Assembly: GCA_018350325.1 (NCBI GenBank)
Contig: JAEVLN010000010.1
Span: 1,984,001 to 2,048,000 of the forward strand
Origin: Globodera rostochiensis
Lineage: Eukaryota > Nematoda > Chromadorea > Rhabditida > Heteroderidae
DNA: 64,000 bases
Direction of reading: 5' to 3'
Of the stretch, positions 1 to 10,654 are shown piece by piece. The position numbers and the translations under genes were made by a program. Each line of letters starts with the position of its first letter. Position 1 is the first letter of the stretch. Under the pieces are notes generated by a model. That model made no database searches and had not been told where the DNA came from. It was given only the letters and a program-made list of their open reading frames with translations.

Positions 1-373
1 GCGCCTATCGGCACCGCCGACCCTCCCCCCCCCCCCCCAACTCAAAAGTGAAGCAGAAATATCAAATCTTCATAATTAAAAATTATTTTCAAAATTTGAA
101 TTTTCCGGGCATTTTTGGTCAAGAATTCACGGTTTTGGGATACTGTTTGGGATCCGGTTACATCACTGATGCCCTCACTTCTCTTTAAAATAGGAACAAA
201 TTTAAAAAATTATCGGCTCTAATGTCAATAAATTTCGGAAATTATTCAAAAAAAACAAAAACTTTTAAATAACCCCGATCCCGACCGATTGGGTAACCCC
301 TACCCCGACAGTCCCGACCCGAAAAACCCCGACCCCGCAATTCTTAACCCCGCACGCGGGGTGACAACCCTAG
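1..373. repeat. Dispersed C-tract repeat, copy 1
   Basis: Begins with a short GC-rich motif (GCGCCTATCGGCACCGCC) and a poly-C run, continues through an AT-rich body and ends in a CCCCGACC-rich stretch and an AACCCTA end. Almost the same sequence recurs at about 6435-6790. The opening motif also recurs at 55.25 kb and, inverted, at 56.57 kb. No protein can be read through it. The CCCTA end resembles that of the hAT-like elements in this window, but the left end is cut by the window edge. Confidence 0.7.
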
Positions 374-533
374 TTTATTTAGTTGATTTTCTTATTGTCT
401 TTTAAATTTTATAATTAAACTAATTTTGTAATTAGAATCTTTAAAAAAGATAATGAAATATCGCTTAAATAATTTAATAATTATCAATTCTAAATAACAA
501 GATAATTGAAGATTGGTTAGTTTTTAATTAAAG

Positions 534-829
534 GTGTTAAAAAGAATTATTCGGAAGTAGAAAAACAAGAAATAATCGCGGAGTTTGATCAATTAAAACA
601 AAAATTCAAAACCCGGGCCAAAGGAATGTCTTACGATATGAAAAAAGTAAATGAAAAAATTGCGCAAAAATTTGAAGTTGCTAATAGAACAATTTATAGG
701 TGGAAAAGCAAATTTGGAGTAAAATCTCCAATAAACATTAACAGTTCTGAACGCTCAACCTCATCTACTAATAATGTTATACCCTGGAAATGGAATGATT
801 TCGGGAAAAAACGGAATAAACGCATTTGA
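534..829 (+). CDS. HTH-array family copy A, last exon only (alpha unit plus basic tail)
   Basis: A single exon with a good acceptor (attaaag before position 534). It encodes one alpha-type helix-turn-helix unit (VEKQEIIAEF, then IAQKFEVANRTIYRWKSKFG). A polar, Ser-rich tail follows, ending VIPWKWNDFGKKRNKRI and a stop. The same tail closes copy C, so this is the 3' end of a family member. No further family exon is visible in the 533 bases upstream, which are repeat and plain AT-rich DNA. Either the gene is truncated by rearrangement or it is a relic. The tail is basic (KKRNKR) and could act as a nuclear localisation signal, by inference. Function is unknown; HTH units of this shape usually bind DNA. 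Confidence 0.6.
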
Positions 830-1443
830 AAAATTCTAAACAAATGTTTTTGCCCATATTTTTCCGTTGGCTATCATGACGTTGCTGTTTCATCATGTTC
901 GTAATTTTTCAAACAATTTAAATTATAATAAATTAACTAGTGGAGATGTGGGCATGCATGGCGTGTGACCGGGGCTGTCTCTAGCGACTTTTGGTCAATG
1001 CAACCGCGAGCAGCGCTCGCCCACCCTTCCCCCGCTCGCTTAACCGAGGGCACATTTGAGTCTCGACAGAGTATAAAACAAAAACTGGTGTGTAATGTTT
1101 TGGCATAAATCGGGTAGAACCAAAAATGATCAAAAGTTGTTTTCTACAGAGATAAATGACCATTTCCCAAAAAGCGGAGGTCAAATACGTATGAATGGGC
1201 ATGCATATGGTAGATAAAAGGCAATGTTTTTTTACCAATGTTCGAGCTAAGGCTTATTATAACTCAATTCATTAATATTATATCTGTATTATAGTACTAA
1301 ATCATTTAAATTCAATTTAATCCTTTTATATATAAATACTTCAATTAATTTTACTAAATAAAATTAAAATAAATCACTGACGAAGTCAATCACTGACGAA
1401 ATCAACCACTGACGAATCACCGTGCACGCTGGCTACGCCCTGC
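830..1443. other. Intergenic, no gene seen; dispersed fragment at about 881-945
   Basis: No supported gene. About 65 bases around 881-945 are nearly identical to 15545-15607, so this piece is a dispersed repeat. The 950-1240 stretch is somewhat GC-richer but gives no convincing exon. Confidence 0.5.
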
Positions 1444-1497
1444 TATGAACCAACGTCTTTCTGTGTTCAAACTTGAGCCCTTAAAGGGTGCCCTGAC

Positions 1498-1668
1498 GTT
1501 GCGCGAAAAGTGCAAAAAAAAATTTTCCTCCGAGATGGACGTTGCGCGAAAAGTGCAATAAAGGGCGTTGCGCGAAAAGTGCAAAAATGGGTGTTGCGCG
1601 AAAAGTGCAAAAATGGGTGTTGCGCGAAAAGTGCAAAAATGGGTGTTGCGCGAAAAGTGCAAAAATAG
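1498..1668 (-). repeat. 26-bp minisatellite, left arm of the foldback element
   Basis: About six units of 26 bp, the consensus on the minus strand reading CACTTTTCGCGCAACACCCA plus TTTTTG. Units nearest the outer end are more diverged. All minus-strand frames are open because of the repeat; this is not evidence of coding. Confidence 0.9.
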
Positions 1669-2353
1669 TCATTCACCAGAATTTACACTAACAATCAGAT
1701 ACCGGGCCTCATCGGTACAGAGTCTCTGTTGTTAATAAAATACACAAATCTGTGTGTTTCGGCCCCAATCTGTAGACACACCACTGCAAACAAGCAAGCA
1801 AAACTAATGTGTCTTTTCACGGCTTACTAGGAGCATATAAAATACCCGGCTTGTTAAATATTTTTAATTTATTATGCATACAATCCTTACATTTTATTTA
1901 TAATCGCAATTAGATCTATTATAGCCTGAAAATGTCCCCCCGCAAAGTAAATGAAGAGAGATTCATAATCTCTGTCTTGATCAATAAGCATCTAAATAGG
2001 AAGAAAAATGATGTAAAATAGGTTCCAGTCCATAGGAAAAATTTAGATTCAACTGTGTCCTGCATGCTTGGAGTATACACTGCCCAGACATGTTTGATTT
2101 CGCTATCTCTTTGTGGATTTGGGCTACAAACAATGATATTCCTCTTGAATAATTTAGCAGCGGCCAGAAAGTCAAACGGCAAGCGACTGGAATTGTACCT
2201 TTGTAAATGACTATTGATCTAAGCTGTTGTTGGAGCCTTCAGCAAGCTTATGCCGAATAAATAAGCGCCTGTATATTTTTGTTTAACAACAGTGACTCTG
2301 TACTGATGAGGCCCGGTATCTGATTGTTAGTGTAAATTCTGGTGAATGACTAT

Positions 2354-2558
2354 TTTTGCACTTTTCGCGCAACGCCCTTTTTTGCACTTTTCGCGCAACA
2401 CCCATTTTTGCACTTTTCGCGCAACACCCATTTTTGCACTTTTCGCGCAACACCCATTTTTGCACTTTTCGCGCAACACCCATTTTTGCACTTTTCGCGC
2501 AACGCCCTTTTTTACTTTTCGCTCAAATGACCATTTTTGCACTTTTCGCGCAACGTCA
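2354..2558 (+). repeat. 26-bp minisatellite, right arm of the foldback element
   Basis: About eight units of the same 26-bp repeat in the opposite orientation to the left arm, with two diverged units near 2510-2540. The two arms could pair into a long hairpin. Confidence 0.9.
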
Positions 2559-3116
2559 GGGCACCCCTTAAAGTCCCGTCGCCTCATCAACGATTTATGT
2601 TTAATTTACCAAATATGTCACAATACCACATCAATCCTAAAGATATTCTCCAATTTTCTGAACGTCCTAATCGTAAACATCCAGTCAAATTTACAAAAAT
2701 AAATCCGCCATCACCTCCAATCTCTTCGTTAATCGGTGTTTTGATAGATGGAATTGTTTGGAATTTCTTAAACGACTTTCTATATGTTTTTGTCTATATT
2801 TAAAAATGTGTATTACGCGCTTGCCAAAACTGCATTTAACAAAATTGAGAATTTTTCACCGGGACCGTAATTCTTTAAAATGCCAAAATATAGCACCCAA
2901 AATAACACAAAAACCATACAGAATTCTTTGATTTTTTTAGGTTTCGAACAGTCAATTTTTATTTTTTATTAATCCCACTTAAAGCAAATAAAGCTCTCTA
3001 AATGTTAATTTTTTACCCCCCACCCCCATAAAAGTTGTGAAATTCGTTACGCCTAAACATTTTCGCACAAATTTTCCATTTGTATTGGCTTTTAATTTTT
3101 TCAGATTTATTTTTTT

Positions 3117-3200
3117 AATCCGCCACTTTGGGCGTTTCGCAAAATCCGCCACTTTGGGAATTTTGCAAAATCCGCCACTTTGGGCGTTTCGCAAAATAAA
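3117..3200. repeat. 26-bp CGCCACTTTGGGCG minisatellite, three units
   Basis: Three units of the 26-bp repeat (CGCCACTTTGGGCGTTTCGC plus AAAATC), the middle one diverged. It lies directly after the LINE 3' end and ahead of HTH-family copy B. The same unit occurs as two diverged copies ahead of copy D (about 10660) and in about 33 copies ahead of copy E (18363-19225). Confidence 0.9.
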
Positions 3201-3381
3201 AATATTATTAAATTTTCAATATTGAAAAACAATCTAAATTCAACTCAAACTCCTTCTGATTTGAAATCAAAAATTCTAAATAAAATAAAAAGTCCAAGAT
3301 TTAAGTTCTCACAAATCTACCTTACTACAACTTACTACATAAAAATGAATATAGTCTGCATAATTAAGAAGTAGTTAGGTA

Positions 3382-3714
3382 AATATCCATTACTTCCGTG
3401 TTTGTTTGTGAAAACTGGATAATTCTGTTGATGTAATATTGTTTTTGTCTGATTAAGCTAGTATAAAAGTCCCAGTCAATTCCAATTAATATTGTATTGT
3501 AAATTTTTCTATAGCTTAACTAAAAGAACTTTATTCTACCACTTAATGATTACTAATCTCATTATTGGCAAAACTCAAATTAAAACAAAATGAATATTCT
3601 TTTAAACGTGTTTTGCTTGCTCTCTAGGGGAGGAGGGACTCACAATAGAAAGCGGGGCTCTGCTAAATTTAAAATAATGAGTTTAAAGTTAATTTCAGTT
3701 ATTGTGCACTATTT
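3382..3714 (+). promoter_or_regulatory. Shared upstream block of HTH-family copy B, TATA-like box at 3462-3469
   Basis: This block is conserved ahead of copies B, D and E. It holds an ATCCATTACTTCCGTGTTTG motif, a GATTAAGCTAGTATAAAAG stretch with a TATA-like box about 250 bp before the ATG, and a TTGCTCTCTAGGGGAGGAG motif about 90 bp before it. The last motif is also seen, inverted, upstream of copies F and G. Conservation across paralogues may reflect recent duplication as well as function. Confidence 0.5.
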
Positions 3715-5409
3715 ATGATTTGTTGTCATTATTTTATTTTTTTCTGTTTTTTCACTTTTCAAATTATACAATTGAATGCAATGGATGAAGAACATAATGA
3801 TATATTTGCTGAATTGTGGCAGAAAAGTGAAAAATTTGGCTCAAAATCCGGAAAAAGTGAAGAAACATTACAAACAAATTTAAAAGACGATTTAATCAGT
3901 CAAAAAATTGGGAAAATTAAAAAAGAAATTGTCGTGAAAGACGAACCAAATGATTATGAAGAATTTGATCAATTTTCGAACGAAAGACAGCAAAAAATCG
4001 CATTAAACAAAACTGTAAAGGAAGAGAATGTTGAAAAACGGGTTAAATCCGGTACTTTTAAATATTTCCTTTATTTTAATTAAAAATGAATTTAGAATTT
4101 ATGGAATTTGATCGTATCTCCGATAAAGAAGAATTCGATAATGGGAAGGATGGAGAAGAACAAAGCACGGATTCGGATAATTCGAATTTGAAGAAAAGCT
4201 CTTCAAAATCACAAAAAGGTTTAAATAATTTAAATTAATAAAGTAAAAATATTTTCTCGAAAAAGGAAAAGTTATCCAGCCCGATGAGATTAAAACCCAC
4301 AACTAAGCTCAAAGATTATTTATTTATTTTGATAATTGATTTTTATGAAATAAATGATCAATCCTAATTAATGAAAATTGAATGAGTTGTTTGTTTTTTA
4401 ATTAAAGATAATTTGGAAATAGAAAAACAAGAAATAATCGCGGAGTTTGATGAATTAAAAAAAGGATTCAAAACCCGGGCCAAAGGAATGTTTTATAATA
4501 TGAAAAAAATCGATGAAAAAATTGCGCAAAAATTGGGAGTTTCTCGTGCAACAATTTATAATTGGAAAAAGCAACTTGGAATTTCAAGTAAATTTGTCAT
4601 TTAATTGTTTTAAAAAAAAATATTTTCATTAAACTAAAAATTTTTATAAGAAAAACGAAAGAATTACCCTGACACTGAAAAGGTGGAATTGTTGAAAAAT
4701 TTTAATAAAATTAAAAAAGAAAATCCCCAACTCCGTAATGACAAAATTGCGCAAATGTTGAACATCCACATCCAAACATTGAATCGCTGGGAAATGGAAT
4801 CTAGAGGCTTATTAGAACCTGGTAATTTTTCATCGCAATATTTCCACATAAAATTTTTCATAAATTTAATTTATTTACTAATTGATTTTTTTGTATGGAT
4901 TTAATTTGAATTTATTATTTAATTGGAATTTTTAAAAAGCTAACAAAATATTGTTTAAATATTAATTAAAAACAGTTGAGATTGATTATTTTTTAATTAA
5001 AGGTATTAAAAAGATTTATTCGGAAGTTGAAAAACAAGAAATAATTGCAGAGTTTGATCGATTAAAAAAAGAATTCAAAATCCGGGCCAAAGGAATGTCT
5101 TACGATATGAAAAAAGTTGATATAAAAATTGCGCAAAAATTGGAGGTTGCTATTAGAACAATTTATAATTGGAAAAACGAATTTGGAGCTCCAAGTGAAT
5201 TTTTCTTTTGTTTGTTTATAAATTTTTTTTTAATTAAACTAAAATTTTGATCAGAAAAACAAAAGAATTACACTGACGTTGAAAAGGTTGAATTGTTGAA
5301 AAATTTTAATAAAATTAAAAAAGAAAATCCCCAACTCCGTAATTTCGAAATTGCGCAAATGTTGAACATTCACATCCAAACATTGAATCGCTGGAGAAGG
5401 AAATCTTAA
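3715..5409 (+). CDS. Secreted HTH-array protein, copy B (6 exons, 385 aa, 4 HTH units)
   Basis: Exons 3715-4051, 4096-4218, 4408-4587, 4651-4821, 5003-5194 and 5255-5409; every intron is phase 1 and the joined frame has no stop. Exon 1 encodes a hydrophobic signal peptide (MICCHYFIFFCFF...LNA), then an acidic, lysine-rich stretch with IVVKDEPNDYEEF, which contains a SUMO-like VKDE motif. Exon 2 is acidic and serine-rich. Exons 3 and 5 encode alpha HTH units (IAQKLGVSRATIYNWKKQLG). Exons 4 and 6 encode beta units (IAQMLNIHIQTLNRWEM). Beta units start with KKRKNY-like basic residues. The stop lies inside the last beta unit after RWRRKS. The units resemble homeodomain-like or transposase-type HTH folds, so DNA binding is likely. 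A signal peptide on such a protein is unusual and suggests a secreted, possibly host-directed protein; that is inference. Confidence 0.75.
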
Positions 5410-6434
5410 GGATTAGAACCTGGTAATTTTTAGCATTGGAGCTTCAAATGAATTTTAAAACAAAAGAAATACACTGAAAAATTTGAATAAAATTCAAAAA
5501 GAAAATTCTCACAAAGTTGTTTTCCGATATTAGAAAAATTGATGACAAATTTTTTTCCCTTTTTGTAAAACTTTCTTTATTTTGCTATTCTTTAATAATT
5601 AATTCGTAAAACCAAAACGCCGTAATAGTAAGTGTAATTCGTAATTCGTAAATTTTAAATTTTATTTTAATACATCGAATCTCAAAATTTACTTAATATC
5701 ATAATCAAAATTGTAAAGTAGGATATTGTGGTGGCAAAAGAGGAACTTCTAAGATTTTCGGGCATCAATTTCTTTAAAAAATCCGGACCAATTTTCTTGA
5801 CAAATAAAAGTTAAATATTTAAAGCATCTAATTGGGGGTAGGTTATTTCGTCGTTCATTTCGGAATTCGAAAATCTTCGTTGCGGATTGATGAATGATCA
5901 GAATTTTTAAAACGAATTCTCACAAAAAATGCCATCTTTAGGGGTGTAAAAACCCCATTATCCGAGACAAGAAACCCGAAACCGAGACGAGACCCCAAAA
6001 ACCCCGAGACTTTTCGAGACTCGTCGAGACTATCAAACACCACTAGCCAATAGGGCACCCTCAAAGTCCCATCCAAGAAACCTTAATAAAAACTGCTAAA
6101 TTTTTGTTTGTTTATAAATTTATTATTTTTAATTAAACAAAAATTTTGCCAGAAAAACACAAGAACCACACTGACGTTGAAAAGGTGGAATTGTTAAAAA
6201 ATTTTCATAAAATCAAAAACTCCGCGATCCATTATTAACTTTTATTCGGTCTCTTCGCTTTTTCATAAAGTAACATTTTTTAATAATTTTCAAATATTTT
6301 AATTAAAATCCGCGCAAAAATCAGATTTTTGCCCCATCTTCTGAATTTTTGCTGCAATTTTCTTAACAATGATTGCCAATTTTGGTTGCAAATCTCTCAA
6401 CAAATTGAGTAAAAAATTCAAAATTTTTCCCGGC
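5410..6434. other. Intergenic with HTH-exon relics and repeat fragments
   Basis: A scrap near 5455-5520 resembles a beta exon start, and about 6130-6225 is a clearer beta-exon relic with the usual upstream sequence, broken after HKIKN. About 5935-6055 carries CGAGAC-rich sequence like the ends of the element at 9514-10160. Nothing else is recognisable. The relics suggest that the downstream part of the array was once longer. Confidence 0.5.
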
Positions 6435-6790
6435 TGCGCCTATCGGCACCGTCGACCCTCCTCCCCCCCCCGCCCCCCCCAACTCAAAAGTGAAGCAGAA
6501 ATATCAAATCTTCATAATTAAAAATTATTTTCAAAATTTGAATTTTCCGGGCATTTTTGGTCAAGAATTCACGGTTTTGGAACACTGTTTGGGATCCGGT
6601 TACATCACTGATGCCCTAACAAATTTAAAAAATTATCGGCTCTAATGTCAAATTTCGGAAATTATCAAAAAAAAACAAAAATTTTTAAATAACCCCGATC
6701 CCGACCGATTGGGTAACCCCTACCCCGACAGTCCCGACCCGAAAAACCCCGACCCCGCAATTCTTAACCCCGCACGCGGGGTGACAAAAA
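6435..6790. repeat. Dispersed C-tract repeat, copy 2
   Basis: Near-identical to 1-365, including the GCGCCTATCGGCACCG motif, poly-C run and CCCCGACC-rich end. It differs by a deletion of about 30 bp near 6615 and a partial repeat of the CCCGACCCCGC end. Confidence 0.75.
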
Positions 6791-6949
6791 CCCGACCCCG
6801 CATTTCTTAACCCCGCACGCTTAACTGATTTTTTAATTGGAATTTTTAAAAAAGATAAGAAATATCGTTAAATAATTTAATAAATTACAATTCTAATTTT
6901 AACTAGACAATTGAATGATTAAAGTTAGGAGGTTCAAAAATTCTGGAAA

Positions 6950-7543
6950 CTAAAAATTTACTCCCTCTCTAACACTTCTGTTAAAATTAATTTTTTATTT
7001 ACATGTCTTGGGTCGTGTGACCCGAGAAAAATTCGACTATGTCTGCGAATAATAATTTAATTTGCGTCATATGCGTAAAATCATTGAATTAAGCATAAAA
7101 TCATCATTTTTTAATCATTTTAAATGAATTCTGCTGGAAATGAGACTAATATTATTGCTATCTATTCCTCCCAATACAATTTGTTACTTCTGCGTAGAAT
7201 AGACGTAAACAATCATCTATGAAACGAACCATATAAATTAATAATAGATAAAAAATAAAATGAATGTATATAAGATTAGCATTCGCATTTAAACATTATT
7301 AATATTTTAGTTTAAATTTTAGTCGTACGTGGACAAGGTCCATAGACAAAAGGTTCACAAATATCCTCATGCCAACGAATAATAAAATACTGGGTTAAAC
7401 TATATTATTCATTCTTTTATTTTGGTTGCAAATCTCTTACGAATTGAGTATTGATAATAATTCACTTTTGAAAATCTCGAAAATTCTGTAAAATTAATTC
7501 GAGATTCTCGATTGTTTTTTTAGTTGATTATTCTGCGCTATTA
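6950..7543 (+). promoter_or_regulatory. Upstream region of HTH-family copy C, unlike that of B, D and E
   Basis: About 6990-7220 (CTTGGGTCGTGTGACCCGAG, then the GGAAATGAGACTAATATTAT stretch) matches, inverted, the regions further upstream of copies F and G (about 43.2-43.4 and 58.65-58.83 kb). The TATA block and CTCTAGGGGAG motif of the other copies are not seen, and the stretch just ahead of the ATG differs. Copy C may therefore use a different promoter or be poorly expressed. Confidence 0.4.
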
Positions 7544-9254
7544 ATGATTTGTTGTCATTATTTTATTTTTTTCTGTTTTCTCACTTGCCTGATTATACAA
7601 TTGAATGCAATGAATGAAGAACATAATGATATATTTGCTGAATTGTGGCAGAAAAGTGATAAATTTGGCTCAAAATCCGGCAAATGTGAAGAAACATTAC
7701 AAACAAATTCAAAAGACGATTTAATCAGTCAAAAAATTGGGAAAATTAAAAAAGAAATTGTTGTGAAAGATGAACCAAATGATTATGAAGAATTTTCGAA
7801 CGAAAGAAAGCAAAAAATCGTATTAAACAAAACTGTAAAGGAAGAGAATTTTGAAAAACGGGTTAAATCCGGTACTTTTAAATATTTCTTTATTTTAATT
7901 TAAAATGAAATTTATGGAATTTGATCGTATCTCCGATAAAGAAGAATTCGATAATGGGAAGGATGGAGAAGAACAAAGCACGGATTCGATTTTTGATAAT
8001 TCGAATTTGAAGGAAAGCTCTTCAAAATCACAAAATGGTAAAAAAATATCCTTTATATTGCTTTTACTTTGTTTAAAAACAATCAATAATAATTCAAATT
8101 AATAAGGGGAATTGGGGAGAGTTCGCCAGCCCGGTAAGATACACAACTATAATTTATTTATTTAGTTTTATGAGATTTAAAATCTAAAAAAGTAGAAAAT
8201 ATTTTGTTGAAAAAGGAAAAGTTAGTTACCTAGTGTTTGTTTTATGAGATTAAATTATCGTTTAATGCTTTGATAATAACAATTTCGAAATTTTAACCGG
8301 AGAATTGAATTATTTGTTTGTTTTTATTAAAGGTATTAAAAAGATTTATTCGGAAGTAGAAAAACAAGAAATAATTGCAGAGTTTGAAAAAATAAAAAAT
8401 AAATTCAAAATCCGGGCCAAAGGAATGTCTTACCATATGAAAAAAATTGATGAAAAAATTGCAAAAAAATTGGGAGTTTCTCGTAAATCTATTTTTAATT
8501 GGAAAAAGCAATTTGGAGAGTTAAGTAAATTTTTCATTTAAAAAGATTATTTTTAAATAAACTAAAATTTTGCCAGAAAAACACACTGACGCTGAAAAGG
8601 TAGAATTGTTGAATAATTTTAATAAAATCAAAAAAGAAAATCCTCAACTCCGTACAGACGAAATTGCGCAAATGTTGAACATTAACAGCTCAACCTTATA
8701 TTTATGGGGAAAAAAATTTAAAGGCTTAAAACCTGGTAATTTTACACCTAAATTGCAAAAATATATTTTCACAAATAAATTTTTCGGTTTATTTAATTGA
8801 TTTTGCTAATGGCTTTTAAGTAAATTTAAAATTAAACTAATTTTTTAATTGGAATTTAAAAAGATTAGAAAATAACGTTTTAAATAATTTAATAAATTAT
8901 CAATTCTAATTTTAACAAGACAATTGAATGATTAGTTAGTTTGTAATTAAAGGTGTTAAAAGGATTTACTCGGAAGTAGAAAAACACGAAATAATCGCGG
9001 AATTTGATCAATTAAAACAAAAATTCAAAACGCGGGCCAAAGGAATGTCTTACGATATGAAAAAACTCGATAAAAAAATTGCGCAAAAATTGGGAGTTTC
9101 TCGTACAACAATTTATTGTTGGAAAAGCAAATTTGGAGTAAAATTTCCAATAAAAATTAACAGTTCTGAACGCTCAACCTCATCTACTAATTCTCTAAAT
9201 GTTATACCATGGAAATGGAATGATTTTGGAAAAAAACGGAATGAACGCATTTGA
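7544..9254 (+). CDS. Secreted HTH-array protein, copy C (5 exons, 358 aa, 3 HTH units, basic tail)
   Basis: Exons 7544-7871, 7942-8037, 8333-8524, 8577-8735 and 8953-9254, all phase 1. The signal peptide ends LIIQLNA. Exon 2 is notable. The acceptor used by the other copies has been deleted, and the next AG (7940-7941) restores the frame with loss of about 11 residues; this start is a prediction. Exon 3 is an alpha unit (IAKKLGVSRKSIFNWKKQFG). Exon 4 is a short beta unit (IAQMLNINSSTLYLWGKKFKG). Exon 5 is an alpha unit that runs into a Ser-rich tail ending WKWNDFGKKRNERI. The basic end could be a nuclear signal. It differs from B, D and E in ending on an alpha-plus-tail exon rather than a beta unit. 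The role is presumed to be DNA binding and is untested. Confidence 0.7.
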
Positions 9255-9513
9255 AAAATTATAAAAGTTTTGACCATATTTTTCCTTTTTGTAAAACTTT
9301 TCCTTATTTTGCTATTCTTTAAACTTTGAAAATGTGTAATTCAACTGCTACATTTGAGCGGGTACGTCAGCTTCCTAAACCTATTAAGGCGTAGCATTTT
9401 TTTAGCTGCTTAAGCTTTTCGATTATCTCCAAGATTTTGAGCACAACTGACATTTTATTCTTTTTATATTACTATTAGAAATAATGAAAACTAAATTGAT
9501 TATTGAGCTCATT

Positions 9514-10160
9514 TAGAGCTGTTCGAGATTCTCGGTCGGTTCTCGAGTCGAGAAATTTCTCGTTTTATTTGGGTCTCGGTCTTGGGTTTTTAGTCGCGGA
9601 AAACGAGACTTTTTTGCACTGGTAAAGATGGCTTTTTGGTAAGAAATCATTAAAGAATTATGGGCTTAAAAGATTTGAAAAATACAACTTTTTAAAAAAA
9701 AATTCTTTACTCCGGCGGTTCCGATCACAGGATATCGGGCAAAAAGCGTTCCAGACATAACAATGAAATTCAAAATTTGTGGCAATTTGGTTGGTAAGAT
9801 TTGCTGTCAATATTTGAATTTTTTACTCAATTTGTTAACAGATTTGCAACAAAATTTTATAAATGCGGCTAAAGAAAATTGGTAAAAAAATTACGAATTA
9901 TCATGAAAATCAGTACAAAATCAGTACGCCGAAATCAGTACCAAGAACAGTTGGCACCTCTGAGTGTAAAATTATTTATTGAAAATTTGTGGAGCTTAAA
10001 ATCAATATTTTTAAAGTGAATTTCGAAAAAAATTCAAAATTTCTCGGTTTTTTTGGGTTTCGTTCTCGGTCTCGAGTCTCGGGGTCATTTTTCGGTCTCG
10101 GTTCTCGGAGTCATTTCTCGGCTCGGTTCTCGATTCTCGGTAAAGTCTCGAACAGCTCTA
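9514..10160. mobile_element. TIR element rich in TCTCG motifs, with an unoccupied relative at 13.2 kb
   Basis: The left end TAGAGCTGTTCGAGATTCTC and the right end (CTCGAACAGCTCTA) are inverted repeats, each followed by clusters of GTTCTCGG-like motifs. The flanking DNA (TTGAGCTCAT before, ATATTTATGCTTAGAACAAC after) matches about 13215-13250, which reads GAGCTCATATTTACGCTTAG with no insert. The target duplication is not clean, perhaps a few A/T bases. No transposase is visible in the 647 bp. Confidence 0.7.
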
Positions 10161-10654
10161 ATATTTATGCTTAGAACAACAAAAAAACTTTGACTTCTTA
10201 AATTTTAAATAGGTTAAGGCACGTTGGCATCCTCTCGCTCCCTCATAAGCCTTTCCGGCTTTTCTTTGAACTGGAGAAAATTGCAAAATATATATTATAA
10301 AATATTAAAAAATATGATTTAATAGAATTTTTAAATGTTCAAGGCCATAAATTTGTCGGCATTCAAATATTTTATTCTATTCGGTTTCATTCTTTTATTT
10401 CCATTTGCTCGGTAGTGCACCACCGGAATTTAATTTAAGGAATTAAAAATATTTGTTTAAGAAATTGGTCAGAATTTTTTTGTTTTGTAAAAGGTTATTA
10501 AGAACCCGAACATTTTAATTATATTTCCACTGAGCAACAATGGGTTGCTGAGCAACTGGTATATAATATAATTTACAAATATTCTTTTCGATAATTTTTT
10601 ATTTTATTTACCCATACTCCAACACCAATCACTGATTATTTCAAAATCCGTAAT
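10161..10654. other. Intergenic, no gene seen
   Basis: Contains about 10285-10410, an AT-rich stretch with CATAAATTTGTCGGCATTC. A similar stretch occurs near 13815-13945 and more weakly near 16005-16110, so it belongs to a dispersed repeat that also surrounds the single-helix ORF at 15.8 kb. Confidence 0.5.

Larger units (their letters stand above)
1485..2567. mobile_element. Foldback-like TIR element with minisatellite arms, TTAA target duplication
   Basis: Flanked by TTAA at 1481-1484 and 2568-2571. The left end AGGGTGCCCTGACGTTGCGC matches the inverted right end with one mismatch. Each arm is a tandem array of a 26-bp unit containing CACTTTTCGCGCAACACCCA, followed inward by about 60 bp of unique inverted repeat (about 1674-1732 and 2289-2345). 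The middle, about 550 bp, shows no transposase. TTAA duplication is typical of piggyBac-type transposases, so it may be mobilised by one; that is inference. Repeat-built arms are the hallmark of foldback elements. The related LINE piece at 17237-17250 lacks the insertion and shows the target as TTGA. Confidence 0.85.
1444..3116 (+). mobile_element. LINE (non-LTR retrotransposon) 3' fragment, interrupted by a foldback-like element
   Basis: The flanks of the element at 1485-2567 join into the C-terminal end of a reverse transcriptase. Before it one reads NQRLSVFKLEPL; after it SRRLINDLCLIYQI and then ITSNLFVNRCFDRWN. These match the usual LINE pattern of a leucine-rich stretch, an RR..DL block and an F..R....WN block. 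The 3' untranslated part (about 2840-3116) is shared with the second copy at 17.07-17.68 kb. Stops and frameshifts show it is dead. The LINE class cannot be assigned from this short piece. Confidence 0.7.

Noticed and set aside
1919..2182. Minus-strand ORF in the middle of the foldback element
   Set aside because: 87 codons, no known transposase motif, no coding signal beyond being open.
1417..2700. Short ORFs in the foldback arms (HFSRNTHFCTFRATP-like and reverse frames)
   Set aside because: Translation of the minisatellite arms; mirrored in the two arms by symmetry.
5855..6076. Minus-strand ORF MDGTLRVPYWLVVFDSL
   Set aside because: Runs through CGAGAC-rich repeat sequence; no splice context or homologue in the other copies.
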